Source: CAYLPU01 sp964385635 (GTDB lineage Bacteria > Chloroflexota > Anaerolineae > B4-G1). From it: 30,856 nt of DNA. The translations under genes and the position numbers were made by a program. Of this stretch, positions 15,167-23,860 are shown one piece after another. The notes beneath the pieces are model-generated. The model worked only from the letters and a program-made list of their open reading frames with translations. It did no database searches and was not told the DNA's origin. Every line of letters begins with the position of its first letter. Within the stretch, counting starts at the first letter, position 1. The DNA is taken from the NCBI GenBank assembly GCA_964385635.1, contig CAYLPU010000058.1:1-30856 (forward strand), given 5' to 3'.

Positions 15167-16219
15167 ATGGGTATGGACAACTTCGCCTTCGTCATCCATC
15201 CACTCAATCCCAAGCGGGACGTAGCGCGCAAGTATCCGTGGCTGGCGAGAATACTGCCCGTACCGTTGATCCATCTCTTCTCTCGCTTCTGGCCGCCGGT
15301 CTACATTTCACACGTCACCGGGGTGCGCTCGGAGGCTACGGGGAAGGAGGTTGAGGGTTGGCTGGTGGCCTGCCCATTCACTGCCCGGCAGATGCTGCGG
15401 CTACCGCCTCAAACGATCTACAAGAAGATCGTTCAGACCGGCCGTATGGCACAGAGGTTGGGGGCGCGTATTCTGGGGTTGGGGGCCTTTACATCCGGCG
15501 TTGGTGACGGCGGAGTGACCATTGCTCAGCATCTTGACATCCCTGTCACCACGGGACACAGCCTCACCGTGGCAGTCGTAGTCGAGGCGCTGGCGGAGGC
15601 CGCACGTTGCAAAGGCATCTCGCCGGAATCGTCCATCGCGGCCGTGATTGGAGCGACGGGGAGCATCGGATCGGCGTGTGCCGAGCTGCTCGCTCCGATG
15701 GTGGCTGAGTTGGTGTTGGTTGGCCGGCGGGAATCTCGCCTGGCAAAGATAGAGGCGCGGGTCAGGGAGGCCGGGGCACGTATGGTGCGCACCTCGACGC
15801 GCATTGAAGACATCCGCGAGGCTCGCCTGGTGCTGAGCGCCACCAACGCCGCTAGGCGAATCATCCAGTCGCAGCATCTCAGGCCTGGTGCGATCGTGTG
15901 CGACGTAGCCCTGCCCCAGGACTTGTCGCCGCAGGTGGCTCGAGAGCGAGATGATGTGCTGGTCATTGACGGCGGGATAGTGGATGTGCCTGGCGAGGTG
16001 GACTTCGGCTTCGATTTCGGTCTTCCGCCCGGCAAGGCCTACGCTTGCATGGCCGAAGTGATGGTGCTCGCACTGGAGGAGCGCTACGAGTGTTACTCAC
16101 TGGGCAAGCAGATTCGAGTCGAACAGGTGCACGAGATCGCGCGACTGGCCTGTGAGCACGGCTTTCGATTTTCGGCTAGGCCGTCGAGTGGTTGGCAGTC
16201 AGCAGCGGGTATCGGCTAA
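15167..16219 (+). CDS. Acyl-ACP reductase-like oxidoreductase (AAR family)
   Basis: A 350-residue protein that strongly resembles cyanobacterial long-chain acyl-ACP reductase, which makes fatty aldehyde from acyl-ACP with NADPH. Shared landmarks recalled from the Synechococcus elongatus enzyme are TTGHSLTVAVV with EAARCKGI, the Rossmann loop VIGATGSIGSA near residues 160-170, YACMAEVM with a cysteine at 294 (the reported nucleophile in that enzyme is also Cys294), and the C-terminal LGKQIRVEQVHEIARLACEHGF. Length fits (341 there). A GTG at 15143 overlapping the previous stop is an alternative start; ATG at 15167 is preferred because AGGA sits 7 bases before it. No aldehyde deformylating oxygenase is present in the window. 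The natural substrate is unproven. Confidence 0.85.
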   Translation: MGMDNFAFVIHPLNPKRDVARKYPWLARILPVPLIHLFSRFWPPVYISHVTGVRSEATGKEVEGWLVACPFTARQMLRLPPQTIYKKIVQTGRMAQRLGARILGLGAFTSGVGDGGVTIAQHLDIPVTTGHSLTVAVVVEALAEAARCKGISPESSIAAVIGATGSIGSACAELLAPMVAELVLVGRRESRLAKIEARVREAGARMVRTSTRIEDIREARLVLSATNAARRIIQSQHLRPGAIVCDVALPQDLSPQVARERDDVLVIDGGIVDVPGEVDFGFDFGLPPGKAYACMAEVMVLALEERYECYSLGKQIRVEQVHEIARLACEHGFRFSARPSSGWQSAAGIG

Positions 16220-16234
16220 TTAGGAGGAGGCGAC

Positions 16235-17128
16235 ATGTCCCAAGGTAGGATTCTGGTTGTTGAGGATGACTTCGACATCTCCAATATGCTGCGCATCTAT
16301 TTCCAATCGCAGGATTACGAGGTGGTGGTGGCCCCGCGCGGTGAGGATGCGTTGGAGATGTGCCAGCGTCAACTGCCTGACATTATTGTCCTGGATATTA
16401 TGTTGCCTGACCTGGATGGCTACGATGTATGCCGCGAGTTGCGGGGCAACCTCCGCACCAGCCACATTCCGATCATCTTTCTGACACAGAAAGACGAGCG
16501 TTCCGACAAAATCCACGGCCTCGAATTGGGCGCCGACGATTACGTCACGAAACCCTTCGACGTGGAGGAACTCAAACTGCGGGTGAAGAATGCCATAGCC
16601 CGTGCGGCATACGAAAGCCTGACCAACCCCATCACTGGTCTGCCCAGTGGCCGGCTGATTGAGGATCAGTTGCGGCAGTTGATGCGGCAGGACGACTGGG
16701 GCGTCATCTACATGGGCATTCAAGGGTTCAGAGAGTTTGATGAAGTGTACGGCTTTGTGGCCAGCGAGGATGTGTTGCGCTTCACCGCGATGATCCTGGG
16801 CGAGGTGGTGGATAGTGTGGGGATGGCCAGTGACTTCATCGGCCACGTTGGTGGCGATGATTTCATTGTCATTACGCTCAAGAGCCTGGTCACGTCTCTG
16901 GTCAAGGACCTCAACCAGCGCTTCGACGAGGGTATAGGAACGCACTACGACTGGCAGACGCGGCAGCAGGGCTACCTGGTCGTACGTGATGAGGCGGGCA
17001 ACGAAACTAAGTCTGACCTGATGAGGCTATCCATCGGTGTGGTGATGATCGATGATGGGCCCTTCGCCGACATTCGTGAGATCACAGAGGCAGCCGCCAG
17101 CACGCGACGTGGGGCACAGGTTGGCTAG
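16235..17128 (+). CDS. Response regulator with degenerate GGDEF-like output domain
   Basis: A 297-residue protein. Residues 5-120 form a receiver domain: acidic pair D11-D12, phosphoacceptor D54 (VLDIMLPDLDGYD), T/S at FLT, and K in VTKPFD. The remainder resembles a GGDEF domain (NPITGLPSGRLIEDQL at about 130) with GGDDF at 206-210 in place of GG(D/E)EF. The first metal-binding Asp expected in the DIDxFK segment is missing (MGIQGFREFDEVYG), so cyclic-di-GMP synthesis is doubtful; GTP binding or a protein interface is possible. TAGGAGGAGG precedes the ATG. It lies 15 bp after the reductase gene and ends directly against palindromic repeat copy 3. Confidence 0.88.
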   Translation: MSQGRILVVEDDFDISNMLRIYFQSQDYEVVVAPRGEDALEMCQRQLPDIIVLDIMLPDLDGYDVCRELRGNLRTSHIPIIFLTQKDERSDKIHGLELGADDYVTKPFDVEELKLRVKNAIARAAYESLTNPITGLPSGRLIEDQLRQLMRQDDWGVIYMGIQGFREFDEVYGFVASEDVLRFTAMILGEVVDSVGMASDFIGHVGGDDFIVITLKSLVTSLVKDLNQRFDEGIGTHYDWQTRQQGYLVVRDEAGNETKSDLMRLSIGVVMIDDGPFADIREITEAAASTRRGAQVG

Positions 17129-17162
17129 AGACCTGACAGGTTTTCCGAAACCTGTCAGGTCT
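17129..17162. repeat. 34-bp palindromic repeat, copy 3
   Basis: Perfect 15-bp arms (AGACCTGACAGGTTT and complement) with loop TCCG. It begins on the base right after the TAG of the response regulator. Both copy 1 and copy 3 are followed by GGCC. Confidence 0.9.
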
Positions 17163-17190
17163 GGCCGGAGATCACCAGACTTGAGGCGGG

Positions 17191-17196
17191 TATAAT
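17191..17196 (+). promoter_or_regulatory. TATAAT box just before the giant-kinase start
   Basis: A perfect TATAAT ends three bases before the ATG at 17200. No convincing -35 lies 17 bp upstream. If used, transcription would start at or after the ATG, so either the true start is further in (GTG at 17272) or the box is fortuitous. Confidence 0.35.
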
Positions 17197-17199
17197 CGC

Positions 17200-20100
17200 A
17201 TGGGTGACTGTGTAGGAAAAGGTCAGTGTAGACAGCCAGAGGCGCTCTCCCGGCAGCCAGCAGGCGAACCGGTGGTGTTTCGCCGTGTTGTCTTCCCCAT
17301 CAGTGATGATTTTGATCTGAGAGCAACGCTGGATGCTATCCTATCGAGCACCTGCCCACTCGTTCCCTACGATATTGCTGAAATCACGCTTTGGGATGAG
17401 GAGCGACAATGCTGTGTTATCCAGGGCTGGGGAGGAGATCGGGCCTACGCCCAGGAGACAGGGGGGGTCTATAGGCTCGATGAGGGATACACGGGTTGGA
17501 TCATCCGTCACCAGTGCACCCTGTTCATCCCCGACGTTCAAGCCCGGCGCGATGTGCGTCCTAGGTTGGATCGGCCTGAGTATCCCTTCCGATCGTATGT
17601 CGGTATCCCCTTGCAAATTCGGGGCCGCTTTGTCGGCACGCTTGAGTTGGCTGCTTACCAGAAGGACGTCTGGTCGGAGCGTGACCTGGAGGTGCTTCAA
17701 GCCGTTGCTAACCAGGCAGCGATCGCCATTGAGAATGCCCATCTCTACGCAGAGATCCAGCTGCGCGCAGAACAGCAGGCAGGAGTGGCCCGTATCGCTG
17801 CTCTCGCTAGTTCCACACTGGACCTGGACGAACTGTTGGACCGGGTGATGGGTGAGACGATCCGGCTGCTGGAGGCGGAGAAGGGTGTGCTCTTACTCTA
17901 TGACGAGGCGCAGGATGCATTGGTAGCGCGCTACCTGGCGTCGGCTGGCGCGGACCGCGAGGTGGTGGAGACGTTCAGGATCTCTACCGGTGCTGAGGGG
18001 TTCGAGCGGTCTATTTTCGCCCGTGGCGGGAGTTACTTCTGTAACGATCCTGAGCACGACCCTAACATCATCCCAGCCTATCGTCGCTACATCGACGCGG
18101 TCAGCGTTCGCAACTTCGCTGGCGTGGCCGTGCGATTGAGGGATCGCAGTATTGGCGAACTATACCTGGGCAACCGCAGGGGTGGATTCGGACGCGAAGA
18201 GGTGCGGGTGTTGAAGACCGTCGTCGGGCACTTCGCTGCTGCCATCGAGAACAGCCATCTGTATGATGCGATGCGGCGTCGGGCGTCCGAGTTGGCCTCG
18301 CTCACCGCGATTTCGGCCACCGTTAGCGAGTCGCTCGACCTGGAGCGCGTGTTGGAGGCCATCGCCTCGGCGGTGCTGGAGGTAGTGGGCTGCCATCGCT
18401 CGGCCATTTTTGTATTGGATGAGGCACAACACGTGCTGCGGCTGGCGATGACCCAGGGGCTCAGCGAGGAGTACGCGGTGCAGTCGCAGGTGCTCACGCT
18501 GGAGCATGGGGGGCGGGCGCACGCCGTCGCGACCGGTGAACCACTGGTCGTCTCGGACGTGCAGGCGGACGCGAGATTGCTGGCCTTTGCTCCAATGGCC
18601 GTCCATGAGAGGTTCCGCGCCTTCGCAGATCTGCCGCTCAAGCGGGCCAATCGCGTCATCGGCATGCTCTCAGCTATGTTCATTGAGCCGCACAGGTTTT
18701 CCGAGACGGAAGTCGAGTTGCTGACCGCGTTCGCCGATCAAGCGGCGATTGCGATTGAGAATGCCCGTCTATACGCGCAAGCAGACGAGGAATTGCGGCG
18801 GCGGGCGGTGGTGCTGAGACAACGTAACCGTGAACTGGCCATGCTTTACGAGGCGGCCACCGCTATTAGTTCCAATCTCTCCCTGGATGTCGTTCTTCAG
18901 ACTGTGGCCGATCAGATGACCAGGGCTCTTAACTCGAGAGGGTGTGCGCTATTGATCTGGGACCGCGAGCGGAACGTGGTCGAGATGTTGGTTGACTACA
19001 GTACGAACCAGCCTGGCGAGGGAGAATCGACAGGCACGGTTTATGATTTGAACGACTATCGCGCCACGCGCCGTGTGCTAGAGACACGTCAGCCGGTGGT
19101 GATCCAGCGTGACGACCCGATGGCCAACGAAGCAGAGTTGACTTGGATGAAGGAGCAGGGCGTGCTGACCTTGCTGATGTTGCCTTTGATTGCTCGCGAC
19201 CAGGTGGTTGGTTTGGTGGAGTTGATTGATGATGTAGGAGCACGGGACTTCACGCCAGAAGAGATTCGTCTGGCCGAGAGTCTGGCTGCCCAGGCGGCTA
19301 TTGCCATTGAGAACGCTCGGCTGTATGAGCAGGCGCAGCAGAAAATCGCCGAGCGCAAGCGAGCGGAGGAAGCGCTGCACCGCCTTCAGCGCGTGAGCCG
19401 CGAGATGAATGCCACGCTGGACCTGGATCACATCCTTCGGCTGGTTTTGGAGGAGGCCGTGCAGGCAGCAGATGCCACACATGGTAACGTAATGCTGAGG
19501 GATAGAGACACCGGGCGCATGCAACTACAGATCGCAGTCGGCTACAGTGATGAGGAGACAGATCGTATTGAGGAATTCCTGACTTCTTCGCAGGAAGGCG
19601 TTGTCTCCGAGGTGCTGGAGACCGGAAAGCCGGTTCTCATCGCAGATGTCCAAATGGAAGAACGCTCGGTCTGTGTGCGAACCGACACTCGTTCTGCTAT
19701 GACTGTTCCGATCTTTTTTGAGGAGCACGTCGCGGGGTTGATTAACCTGCGCAGTTTGGAGCCCTATGCCTTCGACGACGAGACGCTTGAGTTCGTCCAG
19801 GCACTCGCTGCCCAGGCTGCCATCGCTGTCGGCAACGCGCAGCGCTATCAGGAGCAGTTGGAGCGCGGAGAGTTGCTGCGCAGACAGGCGGATCAACTCG
19901 CGATGGTGCTGGAGGTCAGTCAGGCGTTGCGCTCGGATCGGTCTCTGGAGGAGGTGCTGGACGAGATCGCGTACGCGATCCAGGAAAGCGTGGAGTTCAA
20001 CCTGGTGATGATCAGCGTGCGAGAAGGGGAACCGCCCTGCCGTCGCCGGGTGGCTGCGGCCGGTATGCCTATTTCCGAATTCGAACGCATGAAGGAGGTA

Positions 20101-23100
20101 CGACACCCCTGGTCTGTTGTTGAGGAAGTGATGAGCGAGGAGTTCCGTATCAGTCAGAGTTATTATATTCCGGCCGAGAGACAGGCCCATTGGCGTGATC
20201 GCCTGGACGTATATGAGGGGGAAGCCGAGGGCATTGCACGCGAACCTGGCTACTGGCATCCCCACGACATGCTGCTCGTCCCGCTCATCGGGCCTGGTGG
20301 AGACATACAGGGCATCCTCTCGGTGGATCAGCCGCGCGATGGCCGTATTCCTGATCAAGACGCTGTCGGGGCGCTGGAGATTTTCGCGGCTCAGGCGGCG
20401 ATCGCTATCGAAAACGCCCGCTTGGTGGAGGTACTGCAACGCCGTGCCGACACGTTGGCGTTGTTCAACGAGGTCAGTCGTTCGGCCGCGGCTAAATTGG
20501 AACTGAGCGATGTGCTGAACACCGTCGTTGAGATGATTCCCCGATTGCTTGAGTGCGACCATAGCAGTGTCTTCCTTCTGGATGCCGAGAGTGGGCAATA
20601 CGTGCCCCGAGCGGCACATGGTTTCGCGCTTGAGCACATTGCATCCCTTACTTTTGCCCCGGGCGAGGGGCTGGTGGGTGTGGTTGCCGAGAATGGCACG
20701 CCGCTGGCAATTGATGACGTGAGCCAGGATGCGCGCTTCGTGCCTGGCTCTGACGTGGTAGAGACGGGGTCCTCAGTTCTGGTTCCTCTCGTGGTCGGCA
20801 CTCAGGTTGTGGGAGTCTTGTGCGGGAGTCGCCGTGATCCTCATAAGTTCTCGTTGGCCGAGGTAGCGACGCTTTCGGCGTTGGCCGACCAGGTAGCCGT
20901 GGCCGTGGAAAACGCTCGCCTGTTTGACAAGGTGCGTCGTTTCTCACAAGAACTGGAGCAGCGTGTCGAGGAGCGCACCCAGGCGTTGGCTGAGGCGATG
21001 AGGGAACTGACAGTGGAGCGGGACCGGGTCGAGACGCTCTATCGTGTCACATCTCAGCTTTCCGCCAGTCTTGATCTGGATCGTGTGCTGAATCGTGCCC
21101 TGGCGTTGGTCGTGGAGGCTGTGGGCGCCGAACGGGCGTCCATCATGATGTTAGATTCGCAATCCGGGCAATTGATCTACCGTGCTGCTCTGGGAGCGGA
21201 GGTTGAGTTGCCGGCTGCCGGCATCCCCACCCGTTTCTATCGTGGCTATGGGCTGGCGGGCTGGGTGGTCGAGCACCGCGAGGCGGTCATCGTGCCGGAC
21301 ATTCAGGAAGACCCCCGCTGGGTGGAGCCGCAGGAGGGGGAGCGGACGTACCGCTCAGCGTTGGTTGTGCCTCTCTTGATCGGTGCAGATGTGTTGGGCA
21401 CGCTGCTTTTGTTCCAAGCTCAACCTGATTTCTTCGACGAAGATCATTTGCTTCTGGTCGAGACCGCTGCCATTCAGGTTGCCAACGCCATCAATAATGC
21501 CGAGCTCTACAGTCTGATCCTCGACCAGGCGGATCGGCTGGGAAGTATGCTCAAGACCCAGCAAGTTGAGGCGGCCAAGAGCCAGGCCATTTTGGAGGGC
21601 GTTGCGGACGGGGTGATGGTGGCTGATGCTCATGGTAAGGTGATCTTGTTCAACGCGGCCGCAGAGCGTATTCTGGAATTGCCACGGGAACAAGCGTTGG
21701 GACGGACGACCAACGAGATGCTCGGATTGTATGGTAGCCAGGCGCAGGATTGGATGGAGACGGTTGCAAAGTGGGAAGGACAGTCTGAGATGTACGCCTC
21801 GGAGGAGTACCTGGCTGCCCGATTGGATATCGCAGACCGTATTGTCAGCGTGCATCTGGCACCGGTGCTGATGGGCGATGAGTTTCTGGGCACTGTCTCG
21901 GTCTTCCGTGACGTCACTGCCGAGGTGGAGGCTGATCGTGCCAGGATGGAGTTTGTCTCCACAGTGTCGCACGAGTTGCGCACGCCAATGACTTCCGTTA
22001 AGGGATACGCTGATTTGCTTCTGATGGGGGCGGCTGGCGTGTTGACGGAGAGCCAGCATAGTTTCATATTTACCATCAAGAGTAATGCGGATCGTCTCAC
22101 GATGCTGGTCAACGACCTGCTGGACATCTCGCGTATTGAAAGCGGACGGGTGATACTCTCGCCTAAGTTGATGCGTATAGATGGCGTTGTGAGTCTTGTG
22201 GTCACGGCGATGGAGGCGCGGGCGGCGGAAGAGGGATTGACCTTGCGGTCAGATGTCCCACATGACCTCCCCAAGGTCATTGCTGATCCTGACCGCGTGG
22301 CTCAGATTATGACCAATCTGGTGGCGAATGCCTACCAGTATACACCGACCGGGGGCGAGATCGTGGTGTCGGTTCGTGCGCATGGCAGCGAGGTGCACGT
22401 TTCGATACGCGACACAGGCATCGGCATCATGCTGGAGGATCAAGGGAAGATTTTCGATCGCTTCTTCCGGGCCGATGACCCGCTGGTGCAGGAGACACCT
22501 GGCACTGGGTTGGGGCTTTCCATTGTCAAATCGCTGGTGGAGATGCACGGCGGGCAAGTTTGGGTGGAGAGCGAATTGGGCGAGGGAAGTACATTCACGT
22601 TTTCTCTCCCCATAGCCAGGCGGGTGGCTCAAGTCGGGGATGAGCACGGACATATCACAACGAAAGTGCTAGTCATTGAGGATGATCTCGATGTGGCGAG
22701 ACTGATTCAACTGCACCTGGCTGGAGACGGGCGAGAAGTATTGATCGCGCAGCGGGGCGACGAGGCGCTGGAGATGGCGCAGCGTGAGCATCCGGCCTTG
22801 ATCACGTTGGACATCCTGCTCCCGGATGCTGACGGCTTTGCCATACTGCAGGAGTTGAAGTCGAACCCCGCGACGCAAGATATCCCGGTGGTCATCGTCT
22901 CCGTGCTACCGGACCGGGAAGAGGGTCTGCGGCTGGGGGCGGTGGATTATGTGGGCAAGCCGATTGACGAGGAACGGCTACTGCGTGCGGTGCGCCAGGT
23001 GCTCGTGCGGCGTGGTACTGTGCTGGTGGTGGACGACGACAAGGATACGCTTGCGCTGCTGCGTGAGCTCCTGCGCACTAACGGATTCGGTGTACGGACG

Positions 23101-23418
23101 ACCAGCCGGGGCCTGCGTGCCATGCGTGTGGCGCGCGAGGTGCAACCCTCCTTGATACTGCTCGATCTGAAACTACGAGATTTGGATGGGCAGGTTGTCC
23201 TGAAGCGGCTCAAGGACAATCCGGCGACCCAGAACATCCCGGTTATCGTGATGACGGGCAGCGTGTCCGGTGACGATATGAAGCGAGAGAAGGTACTCGC
23301 TCTGGGGGCTGTCCGCTTCATGACCAAGCCGTTCTCCGTCGAGGAACTGATAGAGGAAATCGAGATGGTTCTATGGGAGGGCGGGCCGGTCCTGGCGGAG
23401 CGGCGGAGAGGTCGATAA
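17200..23418 (+). CDS. Giant soluble hybrid histidine kinase: eight GAF, PAS, HisKA-HATPase, two receivers
   Basis: A 2072-residue sensor kinase with no membrane segment. Eight GAF-type sensor domains can be seen by repeats of the pattern around QAAIAIENARLY: about residues 37-180, 205-355, 368-524, 547-710, 734-884, 911-1074, 1097-1240 and 1287-1437. A PAS domain follows (1464-1580). The kinase core has SHELRTP with His1591, an N-box (NLVANAYQYTP), and G-boxes DTGIGI and GTGLGLSIVKSL up to about 1805. Two receiver domains end the protein, with phosphoacceptors D1871 (TLDILLPDADGF) and D1989 (LLDLKLRDLDGQ). It sits between a REC-GGDEF-like protein and a single receiver, all likely in one phosphorelay. 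The start is uncertain: ATG 17200 lacks a ribosome site and follows a TATAAT; GTG 17272 is an alternative. Confidence 0.93.
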   Translation: MGDCVGKGQCRQPEALSRQPAGEPVVFRRVVFPISDDFDLRATLDAILSSTCPLVPYDIAEITLWDEERQCCVIQGWGGDRAYAQETGGVYRLDEGYTGWIIRHQCTLFIPDVQARRDVRPRLDRPEYPFRSYVGIPLQIRGRFVGTLELAAYQKDVWSERDLEVLQAVANQAAIAIENAHLYAEIQLRAEQQAGVARIAALASSTLDLDELLDRVMGETIRLLEAEKGVLLLYDEAQDALVARYLASAGADREVVETFRISTGAEGFERSIFARGGSYFCNDPEHDPNIIPAYRRYIDAVSVRNFAGVAVRLRDRSIGELYLGNRRGGFGREEVRVLKTVVGHFAAAIENSHLYDAMRRRASELASLTAISATVSESLDLERVLEAIASAVLEVVGCHRSAIFVLDEAQHVLRLAMTQGLSEEYAVQSQVLTLEHGGRAHAVATGEPLVVSDVQADARLLAFAPMAVHERFRAFADLPLKRANRVIGMLSAMFIEPHRFSETEVELLTAFADQAAIAIENARLYAQADEELRRRAVVLRQRNRELAMLYEAATAISSNLSLDVVLQTVADQMTRALNSRGCALLIWDRERNVVEMLVDYSTNQPGEGESTGTVYDLNDYRATRRVLETRQPVVIQRDDPMANEAELTWMKEQGVLTLLMLPLIARDQVVGLVELIDDVGARDFTPEEIRLAESLAAQAAIAIENARLYEQAQQKIAERKRAEEALHRLQRVSREMNATLDLDHILRLVLEEAVQAADATHGNVMLRDRDTGRMQLQIAVGYSDEETDRIEEFLTSSQEGVVSEVLETGKPVLIADVQMEERSVCVRTDTRSAMTVPIFFEEHVAGLINLRSLEPYAFDDETLEFVQALAAQAAIAVGNAQRYQEQLERGELLRRQADQLAMVLEVSQALRSDRSLEEVLDEIAYAIQESVEFNLVMISVREGEPPCRRRVAAAGMPISEFERMKEVRHPWSVVEEVMSEEFRISQSYYIPAERQAHWRDRLDVYEGEAEGIAREPGYWHPHDMLLVPLIGPGGDIQGILSVDQPRDGRIPDQDAVGALEIFAAQAAIAIENARLVEVLQRRADTLALFNEVSRSAAAKLELSDVLNTVVEMIPRLLECDHSSVFLLDAESGQYVPRAAHGFALEHIASLTFAPGEGLVGVVAENGTPLAIDDVSQDARFVPGSDVVETGSSVLVPLVVGTQVVGVLCGSRRDPHKFSLAEVATLSALADQVAVAVENARLFDKVRRFSQELEQRVEERTQALAEAMRELTVERDRVETLYRVTSQLSASLDLDRVLNRALALVVEAVGAERASIMMLDSQSGQLIYRAALGAEVELPAAGIPTRFYRGYGLAGWVVEHREAVIVPDIQEDPRWVEPQEGERTYRSALVVPLLIGADVLGTLLLFQAQPDFFDEDHLLLVETAAIQVANAINNAELYSLILDQADRLGSMLKTQQVEAAKSQAILEGVADGVMVADAHGKVILFNAAAERILELPREQALGRTTNEMLGLYGSQAQDWMETVAKWEGQSEMYASEEYLAARLDIADRIVSVHLAPVLMGDEFLGTVSVFRDVTAEVEADRARMEFVSTVSHELRTPMTSVKGYADLLLMGAAGVLTESQHSFIFTIKSNADRLTMLVNDLLDISRIESGRVILSPKLMRIDGVVSLVVTAMEARAAEEGLTLRSDVPHDLPKVIADPDRVAQIMTNLVANAYQYTPTGGEIVVSVRAHGSEVHVSIRDTGIGIMLEDQGKIFDRFFRADDPLVQETPGTGLGLSIVKSLVEMHGGQVWVESELGEGSTFTFSLPIARRVAQVGDEHGHITTKVLVIEDDLDVARLIQLHLAGDGREVLIAQRGDEALEMAQREHPALITLDILLPDADGFAILQELKSNPATQDIPVVIVSVLPDREEGLRLGAVDYVGKPIDEERLLRAVRQVLVRRGTVLVVDDDKDTLALLRELLRTNGFGVRTTSRGLRAMRVAREVQPSLILLDLKLRDLDGQVVLKRLKDNPATQNIPVIVMTGSVSGDDMKREKVLALGAVRFMTKPFSVEELIEEIEMVLWEGGPVLAERRRGR

Positions 23419-23440
23419 TTGGTGAGCGAGGTGGAGAATT

Positions 23441-23821
23441 ATGCCTAAAATCCTCGTCGCTGAAGACGAGCGAGACATCCGTGAACTGGTCGGGTTTACG
23501 CTGCGCTTTGCTGGCTTTGAAGTGGTGCTGGTTGCCAATGGCATCGAAGCCATTGAGAAAGCCTCACATGAACAGCCCGACCTTATCATCCTCGACGTTC
23601 GCATGCCGAAGGTGACAGGGTACGAGGTCTGTCGCCAGTTGAAGGGGAATCCGGCCACCAGCGCGATTCCGATCGTCTTCCTTTCGGCCAAGGGACGAGA
23701 CGGCGAGATCCAGCAGGGGTTGGATTTGGGAGCGATGGAGTACATCGTGAAGCCCTTCGCGCCCGATGACCTGGTCAATCAGGTGAAGGATATTCTGCAG
23801 CGAGTGGCGTCTCCAGGGTAG
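23441..23821 (+). CDS. Single-domain response regulator (receiver only)
   Basis: A 126-residue stand-alone receiver: acidic residues E8-D9, phosphoacceptor D52 (IILDVRMP), and K in IVKPFA. There is no output domain. It follows the giant hybrid kinase by 22 bp, with GAGGTGGAG before the ATG, so it likely relays or competes for phosphate within the same system, in the manner of CheY- or Spo0F-like proteins. Target unknown. Confidence 0.93.
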   Translation: MPKILVAEDERDIRELVGFTLRFAGFEVVLVANGIEAIEKASHEQPDLIILDVRMPKVTGYEVCRQLKGNPATSAIPIVFLSAKGRDGEIQQGLDLGAMEYIVKPFAPDDLVNQVKDILQRVASPG

Positions 23822-23860
23822 CAGACGGAGGGCTATGTCACATCAGGCGGTAGATCGGCG

